Shown one piece after another: positions 1 to 11,943 of a stretch of DNA of 39,584 bases (within the stretch, counting starts at the first letter, position 1; each line of letters begins with the position of its first letter). A model generated the notes under the pieces. It saw only the letters and a list, made by a program, of their open reading frames with translations. It did not search any database and was not told where the DNA came from. Position numbers and translations under genes: made by a program. Origin of the DNA: Trachelipus rathkii. Lineage: Eukaryota; Arthropoda; Malacostraca; Isopoda; Trachelipodidae. The DNA is taken from the NCBI GenBank assembly GCA_015478945.1, contig JABUQX010038871.1, forward strand, positions 1-39,584. The letters run 5' to 3'.

Positions 1-1370
1 ATTATATTCTGTCACTATGATTATTTACCATCAAGCCACCACCCTCCCTCCTAGTTTTTGAGTGTTTTATGTTATGACCACTAATTGATTAGACTCCTAT
101 ATAAGATTAATAAATCCTACGACCTCACATCGATCTAAAGGCACGGGTACGGAACTGAGATTGAGAGTGAGCAGTTCTTTCCCCTGATTTACCCTGTTAT
201 TAATACTTGAGCTATTAATAGGTTGTACTATGCTTTTTTCCGTTCTACCATCATACTCAAGTATTCAATTTTTATTATCGTCCACGCTACCATAAGTTTT
301 ATCTGAGCAACTATATCTAATATATATATAAAATAATATTTATATATATATCCCACTATCTATCAGTTTTTGTGTATTAGTTAATCTACTATATCACCTA
401 ACCATATGCTCTTGAAACATGATCCATTATCGAATTCTAGTACATTAATCCATATAAGTACCTGAGGTACGTGAGGGTACTGTGACGAGTGACACGTTTT
501 TGATTTAAAACTGACTTATACTGCTATAGTAATGTTCAACTTGCCTTTATTTGTTCTTAACTACTAATCCAATCACACACACCTTTTTCTACCACTCTTC
601 ACCCTCACATTACACCCATCTATACCTAGTTTTTTGAGTCTGTTTATCACAATATGGACTTGCAAATTCACTAGATCTTACCTGGTAAGAGTCTTACAAT
701 GAACTGGAAGCTAGTGGAATTTGCTTCATTTGGGTGGCAAGTGGTATGTTTCACGGTTCATGCAGTCTAAGTATATGCACTTGCACTGCTTTTAACTGCA
801 CTTTCACTGTTTAAGGTTGTCACATACTCACTTTTTTTTACAGTCTACACCATCCACTTTTTTAGTCCACCCCAGTATTTACCAACAATATATCAATACA
901 TCAACATTACATTTTTCTATAGATTCTTATATACACAAATACATTACACAGAGCACACGCAGAGACACTTTCCATCACGTTACTTCGTATGTTACTGATT
1001 TATAGCATACTAAATCTGCTTTCGGATATACTTTGAAGTTAACAGACATCCAACTCGCCATTGTGTGTAGAGAAGAGTGGGGAGGAAGAAATGACAAGTT
1101 TTATGAATAATCTTTGACTTAACCTTGGCTTTTAAAGGGTATGTCATATCATTATTCTTTCATATGAGATTTTACACATCATACCAGCACCTCCTTTTCA
1201 GTACCCTTCCCATCACCATGCACTTTACCATATCTTTACTACAGTATAAAGAAAACCACTCATGTACCTTAGGCTTTCACACAATCACCATTCATAAATC
1301 ATAGATTTTTAATGTGTTACTGTTTTCAGCACAATGCCAGATCAACAGCTCATAGAATATACGACTCGAG
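1..1370. other. Intergenic DNA, nothing recognised
   Basis: AT-rich sequence with no reading frame longer than about 60 codons and no recognisable protein similarity on either strand. It includes short TA runs near 320-350 and a C/T-rich, A-poor stretch near 1180-1300. That base bias resembles the antisense strand of the LINE family seen further right, but I could not align it to a LINE protein. Confidence 0.5.
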
Positions 1371-2770
1371 GTAGGGGGTTTTGGAGGGCCGTTTGGTTAC
1401 TGCACATTTCATCTGAATTTCTGCTTTCAAACACTGGTGGTGTAATATGCATTTTTTTAAAGTTAATAACCATAAAGATAAACTTTTTTTAGTCACACAA
1501 TTAAAACAAAAATTAAACAAAATAAATATAATTTTTAAGTAAAAACATAATGTTCAAAAAACAAAACAAATTAAATCATATAAAGATTCGTACAATTTTA
1601 ATAGCAAATATGACTTGAATCAAATGATCAATAGATCATAGATCAAAATCACGAAGGGTATGAGGGTATGAGGGCAGTTTGAGTTTACTCGATTTACTGA
1701 TTTACTGCTTAAGGTATGTAAATATGCAAATTTTTTTAAGTTTATATACATAAAAGAATAATTTTTTTGTAAAAACAAGAATATTTAAACAAATAAACAA
1801 AATAAATAAATTTTTATAGTAAATAACATAATGTTTAAAGAAACAAAACAAAAGAATTGAGAGAGTTCGTGTTTAAGGTGTCAAAATGGTGATTCGAATC
1901 AATAGTCATAGATCACAGTAGGGTTGGTAAGGGGGGGGGGGGGGGGAGGGCAGTTTGATTTACTACGATTACTGCTTTATGGTATGTAAAAATGCAAATT
2001 TTTTAAGTTATAAAACATAAAAAGAAATAAATTTTTAGTAAAACAAATATTTAAACAATTAAACAAAATAAATAAATTTTTATAGTAAAAACATACTGTT
2101 ATAAAAGAACAAAACAAATAAATAAAAGTTTTTGTTGTTATGTTATCAAAATATGACTTTGATCAATAGATCAATTAGATCATGGATGGGGAGGAGGGTA
2201 GAGTATGGAAGGGTAGTTGTTACGATTTCTGATTTACTGTTTAAGGTATGTAATATGCAAATTTTTTTAAGTTATAAACATAAAAAGAATAATTTTTTAG
2301 TATAACAACATATTTAAAATTATGACACAAAATTATAGTGTTTAAGTAAAACATAATGTTTAAATTTGGGCATGAATACGTTAAGAAGTTTAGAACAAGA
2401 AATTGAACTTGAAATAAATATATCAATAGATCAATGGATCAATAATGGAGTGGGGAGGGTGGCTTGGATGGGTGGGTTGATTACTGATTTACTGATTACT
2501 GCTTATGGTATGTAAAAAATCAATTTTTTAAGTTAAAAACATAAAAAGAAGCAAAATTTAAGAAGGAAAAAAAAATTTTAAAAGGAATAAAAAAATTTAA
2601 ATGAAAAGCAAAATAAACATAAAGAAATAAATTTTTTAATACAAATAAAAAGATTAACTTAGAAAATTAAAAATGTAAAAAAAATAAAAAAAAAATTTAA
2701 AAAAAGAAAAACTAAAAAAAAAAAAAAAATGAAAATAAAAAGTTAATAAATTTAAATGATAAAAAAAAAG
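1370..2770. repeat. Tandem satellite, unit about 262-272 bp
   Basis: A tandem array seen directly. The phrase GGTATGTAA..ATGCAAATTTTTTTAAGTT recurs near 1443, 1715, 1981, 2245 and 2507, giving spacings of 272, 266, 264 and 262 bp. Each unit has an A-rich half (AAACAAAATAAATAAATTTTTA..AACATAATGTTTAAA), then a GATCAATAGATCA block, then a G-rich block (GAGGGCAGTTTGATTTACT). The last unit decays into A-rich sequence after about 2560. A run of about 17 G lies near 1931-1947. No protein is encoded. Confidence 0.88.
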
Positions 2771-2894
2771 TATCAATTAAAGAAAAACAAATCTGTGTCA
2801 TGCATCATGCAACGATAACAAATTTAGAAAAGCAAAATGTATATATTAAATATGAACCGACCTTAGGAAATTCAAAGACATTGTCAGCTATTGA

Positions 2895-2904
2895 TTTGAT
2901 ATAT

Positions 2905-2947
<43 letters not shown>

Positions 2948-2964
2948 ATATATATTTATATATA

Positions 2965-3002
<38 letters not shown>

Positions 3003-3660
3003 TGGTAATATAATATTATACATTTGTATGTAGTAGTGTGTGTGTCCTGTGTTCGTATATGGTATGACATTATATATATAATATTTTTTTATTTCTTATC
3101 TGGTAAATGTTTTATATACCTATACATTTTGCCACAAAGTAACTATATATATATATATAGAATATTATAATATATATATATATATAATAATATATATAGT
3201 GTGTGTGGTGTGTGTTTGTGGTGGTGGGTGTGTGTGGGTGGTTGTATGTATGTGCGCTCGTATATAGGCATAATTATTATAATATCATATTAGTATATTA
3301 ATATATATATATATATTATATTATAATATATATATATAATATATACATATATATATATATATATATTATATATAATTATATAAAATATATATATAATATT
3401 ATATATATATAATATATTATATATAATATATATATATTAATATATATATATATAATAATTAATATATATTATATATAATATATATATTATTATTAGATAT
3501 ATAATACAAGTTATAGTATACGTATGTTTGTGTGGTGTCTGTGTTTCGTATATGGTTATAATTAATATATATTATATATATATATAATATATTATATATA
3601 AATATATATAATAGGGATGTTGGGTGTGTGTGTTGTGTGCGTGCTGGTGTTTGTAATGCT
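2895..3660. repeat. Composite (TA)n / (TG)n low-complexity block
   Basis: Long TA tracts are interrupted four times by a TG-rich module, near 3025-3065, 3198-3270, 3505-3560 and 3615-3655. At least three modules contain or end in TTCGTATATGG or a close variant (CTCGTATATAGG). TA tract plus TG module thus repeats as a larger unit. The short frames on both strands here are low-complexity Tyr/Ile translations, not genes. Confidence 0.85.
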
Positions 3661-4140
3661 TATACATATTCCCCTTTTAAGAAACAATGATATATGCCTT
3701 TACCCTTCACTTCTTCGGTAATGTATTTTTCCCCTGCTCAAACTGTCAAGCGGATAAAAATTATGGGACAGGTGTTCAAATTCATTTCGGCCTTTCCATG
3801 ACAAAGGGTATAAAATTGTACCTGTTATACGCATTTGACTCATCAGGTGAAACCTCGAGGAATGCACCTGAAGAGGAGTGATAATAAAAGTTCTCTGACG
3901 AAAGATTGCATGCAAAAAAATGTTACGAAAGAGGGGAAACGCGAACTTACCGTAATACGCGGTAAATTGCGGCAAAAACGCGTCGATCGTGGTTCAGACC
4001 AAGTCGAAGATCGAAATATTTTATAGAAAATAGGAATTTTAAGAATTGCAGAAAAAAAATAATTAAAAGATATTACGAAAGAGTAACTATAGAAAATCAA
4101 ATATAGGATGTGAATGCTGAAAATGCTGGGTTCGCTCCTA
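3661..4140. other. Unique-looking spacer, no gene recognised
   Basis: Balanced-composition sequence between two TA blocks. Several overlapping open frames of 60-90 codons exist on both strands (for example 3700-3975 minus). None shows a recognisable domain, and the overlap on opposite strands argues that they are chance frames. It could be a decayed transposon interior. Confidence 0.4.
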
Positions 4141-4277
4141 TACTATATATATATATATTATATAGTATATATATAATTATATATATATATATATATATAA
4201 TAATATATATATATATATATATATATCTATATATATATATATATATTATAATATATATATATATATATATGTATATA
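4141..4277. repeat. (TA)n tract
   Basis: An almost pure TA dinucleotide run with single-base slips. It directly abuts the putative transposon terminus CAGAGGTGTC at 4278. Confidence 0.9.
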
Positions 4278-4470
4278 CAGAGGTGTCAGTAACGCGTTAC
4301 ATGTACGGCGTTATCGTAAACTGGCGTTACAGATTTTAACGAGTAAACGGTAACGCTTCAACGATTTTAAAATGTAACGATGTATACGTTAAACGAACCG
4401 CTTTTTAAGAACTTATAGGTTGTTTTTTTTTCCGTAGATCGTTACTCGTTAATCCTATGCCGACGGAACT
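4278..4470. mobile_element. hAT-like terminus with TAACG subterminal repeats
   Basis: The segment starts CAGAGGTGTCAGTAACGCG right at the edge of a TA tract. It continues with many TAACG/CGTTA words in both orientations. Terminal CAG-GGTGTC followed by arrays of AACG is a layout I associate with hAT ends. Related sequence occurs twice at 10316-10850. No transposase frame is attached to this copy, so it is a terminal fragment or a short non-autonomous element. The hAT assignment is an inference. Confidence 0.6.
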
Positions 4471-4688
4471 CACTTGTGTTAACATTTCTTATAGTAGCCT
4501 TCAAAGAAGCGATTTCGCATTTTTTTTCAATTTTAAATATTCTTATATGTCTATATTTTAGTTACTGCTTTAAAACAAAATATAATTTATATTAAGAAAT
4601 ATTTAAAAAAATTTACAAATATATAATTTCATCAAAATATTTTATAAATAAATGAAATATATTTATATTTTAAATATTGATATAAAGT

Positions 4689-5016
4689 AAATTTTAACCC
4701 TTGAGGCGACACAAAAGAAAAATAAAGCACAGAAATTTTTTAATTAATGGATTTTATTATAATACACTATAATATTGATTAAATTTCCATTTTTAATTCA
4801 CAATAAAAGCTAAAGATAATTGTTATAGAGTTCTAGCTTTCGCACTCATATCGAGCTGCTTCTTCAGGAACTGAAGAAGCAGCGCGATATGAAAATGGTT
4901 CCGAAAGCTGGAAACATGGAAATTTAATCAATATTATAGTGTATTAAAATAAAATCCATTAATTAAAAAATTCTGTGCATTATTTTTCTTTTGTGTCGCC
5001 TCCAGGGGTTAAATTA
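4689..5016. mobile_element. Foldback (long inverted repeat) element A
   Basis: The left arm from about 4690 (TTTTAACCCTTGAGGCGACA...) is complementary to the right arm ending near 5015 (...GTCGCCTCCAGGGGTTAAA). The arms match with few differences over roughly 100 bp (left 4693-4790, right 4912-5015). The middle carries a second hairpin. Its stem CTGCTTCTTCAG / CTGAAGAAGCAG, with a 3-base GAA loop, centres on 4869 and is flanked by CATATCG / CGATATG. About 40 unpaired bases (4790-4832) lie between outer and inner stems. No coding potential. It is best described as a foldback MITE. Confidence 0.85.
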
Positions 5017-5049
5017 TCATTACCTATTAACACTACGTGTAGTGTAGTT

Positions 5050-5545
5050 TACTATATATACCGTAAATATATATATAATATATATAGTATATTTTATAAT
5101 AATATATATATGTTATAATATATATATTATATATTATATTAATGGGGGTAGACAGGGGGCTAGGGGGCTCGGCCCCTTAACTGCGAAAAGAAAAGATTTT
5201 TAGGAAAAAAAAGGTAAGACTTGTATCGCTTTTGAATTTCTGAAACAATAGAGTTTTAATTAATAGAAGTACAACTCCTTTGAAATAATTATCTTCATTT
5301 CTAAAAATAACAAATTTTTACTTTGTCCAATTACTAGATATATAGTATATAATATATATTATATATAATATATATATATATTAATAAATATATATAATAT
5401 AATATAATATATATAATATTTATATATATATATATATATATGATTATATAATATATTATATATATTTTTATATATATTTAATATATATATATATATATAA
5501 TTATATATAAATATAGTATATTAATATATATATATATATTAATAT
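5050..5545. repeat. (TA)n tracts flanking a G-rich element edge
   Basis: TA runs at 5050-5140 and 5335-5545 bracket a unique segment. Near 5148-5185 that segment reads GGGGGCTAGGGGGCTCGGCCCC, a G-then-C block like those just inside the hAT ends at 36722-37843. It may be the 5' edge of the hAT copy that follows, with a TA tract grown or inserted inside it. Confidence 0.6.
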
Positions 5546-5546
5546 A

Positions 5547-7750
5547 TTGACTTTTGGCAGGGTCCTGAGAAGAGATAAGAGAATCAGCCTAGCCCTCCCT
5601 GGGCTAGTTAATAGCGGAAGAGAAGGTAGTTTCTTATACCACAAGTCAGAGTTGGCCCGTCAATTTCAAAGCAGAAGTGTAGATGAGGAGAGCAACGACT
5701 TTCAGGGAAGGGTTGAAGGAATGTGTGTTATGCGTCTGACCAATAAGAGAATGCTGATAATAATTGGGTGCCTCTTCAATATGATTTTGCATCTGAGTTA
5801 ACATCTCAAAAGGAAATTCGTGGCTGTTTGCTTGAAAGAGTATTCTCCTGCTTGGTATATTCAGATTTTGAAGAGAGCGAATATGTTTGCATTGCCGTTC
5901 TGTTTCCCGAAAGACTGATACAGAGTTAGGAGTTCTTGTTGAAACCGCTTACGAAATTTCGAGAATATCCTGAATATTGCATCAGGCCATGGTTGATAAG
6001 TAGGGTGGCACGTAGAAGCTGCAAGAGCAGCGAAATCCTTCTTTGAAGATGTAGCAGTGGACATGCAAATGATAACTGGACATCAGGCGCTCTTAGCAGA
6101 AAAAAAAGTTAATTTCATCTGTAATAACAACAATTATTTTTTGTGGGGTACACGATTTACCTCTACGAGATGCAGAACAACGTGAAAGGATTTTCGAAGA
6201 TCTAATTCGTTTGCAAATGATTTCTGGAAATAATGAGTTTGAAACGTGCTTACAGGTGGGGCAAAATGCTACTTTAAATCATGCAAGAAATTATCAAATG
6301 AACTATTGATCTGTGTTTTAAGTGTTTGTGACCAACGTGATCATTGCAGATGTCAAGAAAACATATACATATTCTGTTTTAGATGACGAAACATCTTCTA
6401 ATATATCTGGGAATGAACGATTATCTATTGGTATCAGATTTTTTGATGAGACGAAATGTGCGTTCGTAAAGGATTCATTGGATTTGCCTTATTAGAAGCC
6501 ATGGATGCAAAAAGCATAGCAAGTGCTATCGATTGTTTTCTTGACAAGAATGGCTTAGATCCAAACAAATGCGTTGGACAAGGTTACGATGGCTGCTCAG
6601 CTATAGCAGGGAAAGGAGAAGAAGATAGAATAAAAAGAGTTATATTTTCACTGTGCCGAGTCATCGACTGAATCTTGTAGTAAACGATCTGAACTCTACT
6701 GTATCCACTATTAAAGACATTATCAATTTTTCATGAATCTGTTTTGAGAAGAAAATACATAAGCAGTATTCCAGCGTTTTGCGAGACGCGAATGGTCAGC
6801 AGAATACCAGTAGTAATTCAAATATTCATGACATTTGTGGATATAATGCGGGTCATGGAACTTGGAAAATAGTAGTAATGTGGAATACAAGAAAAATGCA
6901 TTTAAGCTGTATTGTGTGCCATAACCTGTTTTTCTTAGCTTCAACTCTGCAATAGAAGACAAATATTTTGGAATTTTATGAACTAGTCGTTAATGAATCT
7001 ACAGTCGAAGATTATGCTATCTTCACATGCTCGAACATGTGAAAGAAATTCTTTCACTTGTGAAAGATCACCGCTCAACAGCAAACGATAACCGATAAAG
7101 AAATTTATACAGGATAGAAGCTAGATACTGCAAAATCTTATGATTGATCTTTTCAAGTAGCTCAAGAGTGGTGGATCGGCCAGAACATCTTGAATCCTCC
7201 TGCTACCACCGAGAAAGAATATTGGATGAGGAATATTCTAATACATCCTGGATTCTTTCACGTTCCCTTGAGGAGAGAGAATTAACCAGCTTTTTATCTT
7301 TATTACTGTTATATCCGTCGCTGATGCTTGCTCTTGCGTATAAGGATTTGAAGGGAAACTCAAAGTATTTGAAGACTTTTATGAACTGAGAGGATTCAAT
7401 GTGAGGTTGAACATCTGGTTTGATTTGGAGGGAGGACGAGCTCGACGGTGGGGAATTAACAATATTTTATAAATAGTTGGTGATCAATAGAAGCACGGCA
7501 TGTTTTCCAATAATTTAAAAGTGCTTTACTATATCAATAGGTAAAACATATCGACAAGCCATGAAAGAAATTCAGGCACTTTGAGAACAGTTAAACTGGA
7601 CACAGGGTCGACGATTGACCGATATCCAGTTGAATGGACTTTGTCTCTTGAGTGTTCACAGAAAATTATTTTTGGAGAAGAAAGCTGAAATGAATTGGCA
7701 GTTGTCAAAAATTTTTCTGCAAATCCACGACGTCTAATGTTGTCGTAGTA
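5547..7750 (+). pseudogene. Decayed hAT transposase (TTF / DUF4371 / hAT dimerisation type)
   Basis: Remnant of a hAT-superfamily transposase of the kind often annotated as zinc-finger MYM-type protein 1-like. Pieces in order: YSPAWYIQ (5839 on) resembles the start of the TTF zinc-finger region; DLIRLQMISGNNEFETCLQ and GIRFFDETK are DUF4371-type (6200-6460). The longest open piece (6456-6671, 71 aa) reads GFALLEAMDAKSIASAIDCF then GLDPNKCVGQGYDGCSAIAG, a hallmark block of these transposases. A piece like LLLLYPSLMLALAYKDLK follows near 7300-7350. NFSANPRRLML near 7710-7740 matches the C-terminal tail after the dimerisation domain. Numerous frameshifts and stops break it, so no intact transposase remains. 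Family identity is confident; exact subfamily and ends are not. Confidence 0.87.
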
Positions 7751-7997
7751 CAAGCTACTTCAAGTACATTAAAATCGTAAGATAAATGTAAGACTAAATT
7801 CTGTAATTTTTTTTAAGGTAATTTGTTTGAATATAATTGAATAAATATTTAACATATATTAATATTTTAAGCAGGTAAGATGTATTTGAAATATTAATAG
7901 ATCATATATGCCGTCACCTTGCTGAGAGTGTTTGGGAAAAAATGAACTCTTTTTCAATCTATTTTGGCCCTCGTAAGAAAATTTGAGTACGGCCTTG
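7751..7997. other. 3' flank of hAT copy
   Basis: AT-rich non-coding sequence following the decayed transposase. It ends near 7960-7998 with TTTTGGCCCTCGTAAG and GTACGGCCTTG just before a TA tract, which may be the right edge of the element. No clear terminal inverted repeat was matched to the left side. Confidence 0.4.
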
Positions 7998-8121
7998 TAT
8001 ATATATTATATATATATAGTACATATTATATATATATATATAATATATATATAATATTATATTATATATATATATATATAATAATAGTATATTATATATA
8101 TAATATATTATATTATATAAT
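7998..8121. repeat. (TA)n tract
   Basis: Dinucleotide TA run with slips, at the 3' side of the hAT relic. Confidence 0.9.
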
Positions 8122-8945
8122 AAGGGTTGTAGAAATATAGGTATTGCAGCTTGGCCGGTCACATTCATTTCTCGCAAAGAGAATTCCAAGTATCTGATAA
8201 TATGTTTGAAAACGTAGTACATTCTTTAAAGGTAATTCTGTTCGTTCATATTGTAATGTATTAATTAAGTAATATATCATAAATCGTTTATGTTCTTCTT
8301 TTAAATTTATTTATGCTTCTATAATGTTATGAATGAATTTATTATCATTTATTAAGTGATTACTATGCTTAAAAGATTATTATTATTATGACTAATTTAC
8401 AATACATTATTAATTGGAATTCTTAATTATATTACGATATCATTTTTAATATAAAATTATCTACTCTAAATAATACTTGAATACCAATAGATTATCAAAA
8501 ATGTTTGAAAGAATGATGGCTAAAGCTTAGCGTTCAAAGTGACGCACAATTGTGATAATTTCTACGGTTTATTAATATAAATAAATTATAAAAAAACTTT
8601 AATATGGATAATATGTATCATAAATTCGCTAAATGTTATCATTTATTGCAGACTATGTTTTAACATAATGAAAACTTTAAAATAGATAAAAATTTTAAAA
8701 ATTGGTAAATTTCCTATTATTTGTTCAATGATAGTAATGTAAATTGGGATTTTTGAATAAAAGTTAAAAACGTTTAATTTCAGGCATATAGTAGTATATG
8801 ATCATGTACTGAAAACTGTAAAACAGTGCGTAATAACGCCGCCGCGGTTGCGGGGGGGCGCAGGAGCCGAGAGGCCGCACGGCGGGCAAGAGGGATGAGC
8901 ATTTTGAATGAAAACTTCATAATGAATGTCTCTCTTCTCTCCTTC
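8122..8945. other. AT-rich spacer with a GC-rich island
   Basis: Mostly AT-rich sequence without coding potential. The exception is about 70 bp at 8828-8900 that is strikingly GC-rich and CpG-rich (AACGCCGCCGCGGTTGCGGG... and GGCCGCACGGCGGGCAAG). Nothing similar occurs elsewhere in the window. No gene, tRNA or recognised element explains it. Confidence 0.5.
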
Positions 8946-9100
8946 TCTATATATATAATTATATATATATATATAATATATTTTATATTATAATATTATT
9001 ATATACTATAATATTTATAATTATATATATTATATATATATATAATATATATATTAATATATTATATAGTATATATAGTATATATATACACATATATTTT
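8946..9100. repeat. (TA)n tract
   Basis: TA dinucleotide run interrupted by short A or T slips. Confidence 0.9.
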
Positions 9101-10074
9101 CACTTCATTTAATGCTTGTGTTTCAAAACAAAATTTTTGGAAAGTCTGAAAACCAGTTATAAACACTGTAAAAATGTAGACATATCCCTGGATGAAGTTC
9201 CATCTTTTTAGACATGGGCGTGTCACCCAGACTAAACAGTTGCGGGGAAGTTTTAAGAGCTAGTGGAGAGAGGCTAAGAATTGCAGAAGTGGCAAATTGA
9301 AGACTTCATTGCCTACCAAAACGCAAAAGCAAAGTCAGCTTCTTGATGAATCTTTCTAAAGATTTACTTAGCACCAAATCGGATCGTTTTTTGTTGAAGG
9401 TTTGTTTTTAGAGAGAATGACCCCAATTTTGAACTAGAATTCGGAGGTACTCTAGAGTAGAGAAGGTGAACAGATGTTTTGCTTTTTGAGCCCTAACAGC
9501 CCTTACAGAACAAACAGATATAGAGCTCATGGAGTCTGCTGACAACTTTTACAAAAAAAAATTAAGCCAATGTTGAATACTCTTTAGTTTTAGAAAAAAT
9601 ATTTCTACTTCAGGAATGTTGTGGAAGTGAAATAAAGAAAGAGAAAGAATGACAAAAATAATACAAGTGGAGAATATTGTGTTGATTGAAATAAGTTGTT
9701 GTCTTGTAGTTATTCCAGACGTGTGTAACAGCTTTTATAATGTTTTTCTGAAAGATATTTAACCTCATCATCTGAGAGACTTTTGCAAAATTAAAACTAA
9801 TAAAAAAGTTATTAAGATAGTACCATGACGATGTAAGGTTAAGTGAATTGAAGTGTACTATCATAGAGTATGACGGGCTCGCGCGCACTGGGACTTGGAG
9901 AAATTAGTGCGAACATTTGTGATGCAAAGAGAGAAGGGATTAATGATCATTTAGCAAAGGTAAAAGACAGTAATAACAATTGTTGTATTGTGTTATTATT
10001 AAGTTTTTTGCTTACTTTAACATAAGAGGTAATGTGAAAGTGTTTTTAAAACTGCGATCTCTATAATAATACCT
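9101..10074. other. Spacer, no gene recognised
   Basis: Mixed-composition sequence. Short frames occur on both strands (for example 9610-9888 minus, 92 aa), without a recognisable motif. The stretch near 9300-9400 has the feel of a decayed coding region, but I could not place it in a family. Confidence 0.4.
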
Positions 10075-10168
10075 ATTAGTATATATTATATATAATATAT
10101 ATATAGATATAATATAGTCTAATATATATATATTATATATATATAATCTAATATATATATATATAAAT
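10075..10168. repeat. (TA)n tract
   Basis: TA run with occasional C and G substitutions. Confidence 0.88.
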
Positions 10169-10315
10169 GTATAGTAGTAAACCTTCCTTTTTCATTTTTG
10201 TAATGCTAATGTGATTTTCTTTGATATGAACAAAAAACTTTTTTTTGTATTCAAAGTTGTCAAAATCGTATCCCCGTCATGACTAAAGGGGGGGCAGCAC
10301 AAAATAGTCGCACTG

Positions 10316-10488
10316 CTGTAAACTATTAATAAGCTCGAAACAGTGACCGAAGTTAGGTTATATGTAACGAGTAACGGTAACTCTCCTTTCAATAGAATTT
10401 TAAAATGGTTACGATGTAACGATATAGCTACGCATTTTCTCTCGAGTAAGGTAGCTAATAATTTCTATGTAAATGCCATCTTTTATAT

Positions 10489-10532
<44 letters not shown>

Positions 10533-10860
10533 GTATATATTGATATATATATTATTATATATATATATATATATAATATATATATATATATACATTTTGA
10601 ATAAAGAGTTTAAAAACTGTTAGTTAATTCAATGATTTAATATCAGCAGTAAATATGTATAATATGAAATGTACGAAAACTGTAAACTATTAATTAAGCC
10701 TAAACTGACCGGAAGTAACGCGTTACATGTAAGAGTTAACGCGTAACGCTTAAAGAATTTTAAATGTGACATTGTACGGATTACGGCACACTTTTTCTCT
10801 CAGTAACGCGTACGGTAACGCTAATTAAATTTCATGTTACGATGCCCATGTTTGTGTATT
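10316..10860. repeat. Direct repeat of TAACG-rich hAT-like terminal sequence
   Basis: Two copies about 361 bp apart. Both begin CTGTAAACTATTAAT-AAGC, pass through a GACCG-AAGT word, and continue with TAACG-type words, AGAATTTTAAA and TTTTCTCTC-AGTAA (10316-10475 and 10677-10850). A TA tract (10482-10592) and unique sequence lie between them. The second copy contains AAGTAACGCGTTACATGTA, almost the same as the segment starting at 4278. This is either a tandem duplication or two nested insertions of one non-autonomous family. Confidence 0.75.
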
Positions 10861-10992
10861 ATATATAGTATATATATATTATATATATATAATATATAAT
10901 ATAATTATATATATTATTAAAAAAAATATATATAGGGTATACTGAAGTGCATCTGTTTACAATAAATATATATATATATATATTATATTATA
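10861..10992. repeat. (TA)n tract
   Basis: TA run split by a short unique piece (TATAGGGTATACTGAAGTGCA). Confidence 0.85.
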
Positions 10993-11625
10993 AATTCCAA
11001 CCACCCAATAATTGCAGCTTTGAAGAATCCAGGATGTGTAAAAATAACACTCCATCCAAAACTTCCATGAAGAAACAAAGATACTCTCTGCATAGGATAA
11101 CCATTTCATAGATAGGCACCAATTTATGAAACTTTAAAGTACACACTCCTTGTCAACAAGATCTTATAACCATGCCGCACAGATTGAAGTTCTCCTCCTC
11201 CCTGCCTTATATACTTCAACAGGTAAACAGTCATCCCACACACGATTAACTAACAGTTTCTGAATGCCCGAAAAAACAAAATATTAACGGCTAGTTTCCC
11301 CCCCAGCATCATCGGGGGTCCCTTAAGGACGTATAAAAACAGGAGTAGCTTAAGTCGACCTGTACCATTGCAGATTGGGTCCACCTTCGCAAGCTATCGC
11401 AATACAAATTTGACTTTAGCCTTGAATAACGTAACATCTCCCACTTGCATTAGATGTCACTCTTCCAGACACAGTTGACCGATCTCTCTGAGATGCAGTT
11501 CCCTCACAAATTATTAGAGTACGCAACTCAACTACATCGCTGCCTCGACTCAGGAACGGCCCGCGGAATCCGCACGTTTCTTGGAGGCAGATGGCCCACA
11601 TATAGGGAGGGTAGGGGTAGGAAGT
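10993..11625. other. Possible transposon remnant, unassigned
   Basis: This is one of the more GC-balanced stretches in the left half. The minus-strand frame 11416-11601 begins MWAICLQET. That recalls the ICLQET word of LINE apurinic-type endonucleases, but the following residues do not support it. On the plus strand there is another short open stretch in a different frame. I consider it transposon-derived but unassigned. Confidence 0.3.
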
Positions 11626-11633
11626 AAAGTAAA

Positions 11634-11657
11634 AATATATATATATAGTATATACTA

Positions 11658-11697
<40 letters not shown>

Positions 11698-11899
11698 TAT
11701 AGTATATATTATGGGTAAATATATATATATATATATATATAATAATATTACTACAAATCACGTAGACTAACAAATAAGGGTAAACAAATATACTTATATT
11801 AAGTATATATGAGTATATATATATATTATATATAATATATATAGTATATTATAATATTATTATATGATATATTATAATATAGTAGACATAAACATATAG

Positions 11900-11940
<41 letters not shown>
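11634..11940. repeat. (TA)n tracts
   Basis: A set of TA runs separated by about 45 bp of unique sequence near 11750-11795. They end exactly where LINE coding similarity begins at 11941. Confidence 0.88.

Positions 11941-11943
<3 letters not shown>

Noticed and set aside
8828..8900. Possible rRNA or tRNA fragment because of high GC
   Set aside because: I could not fold a cloverleaf or match rRNA words I know. Reported only as an unexplained island.
11416..11601. LINE endonuclease on the minus strand
   Set aside because: Only the six-residue word ICLQET fits and the residues after it do not. Too weak to call.
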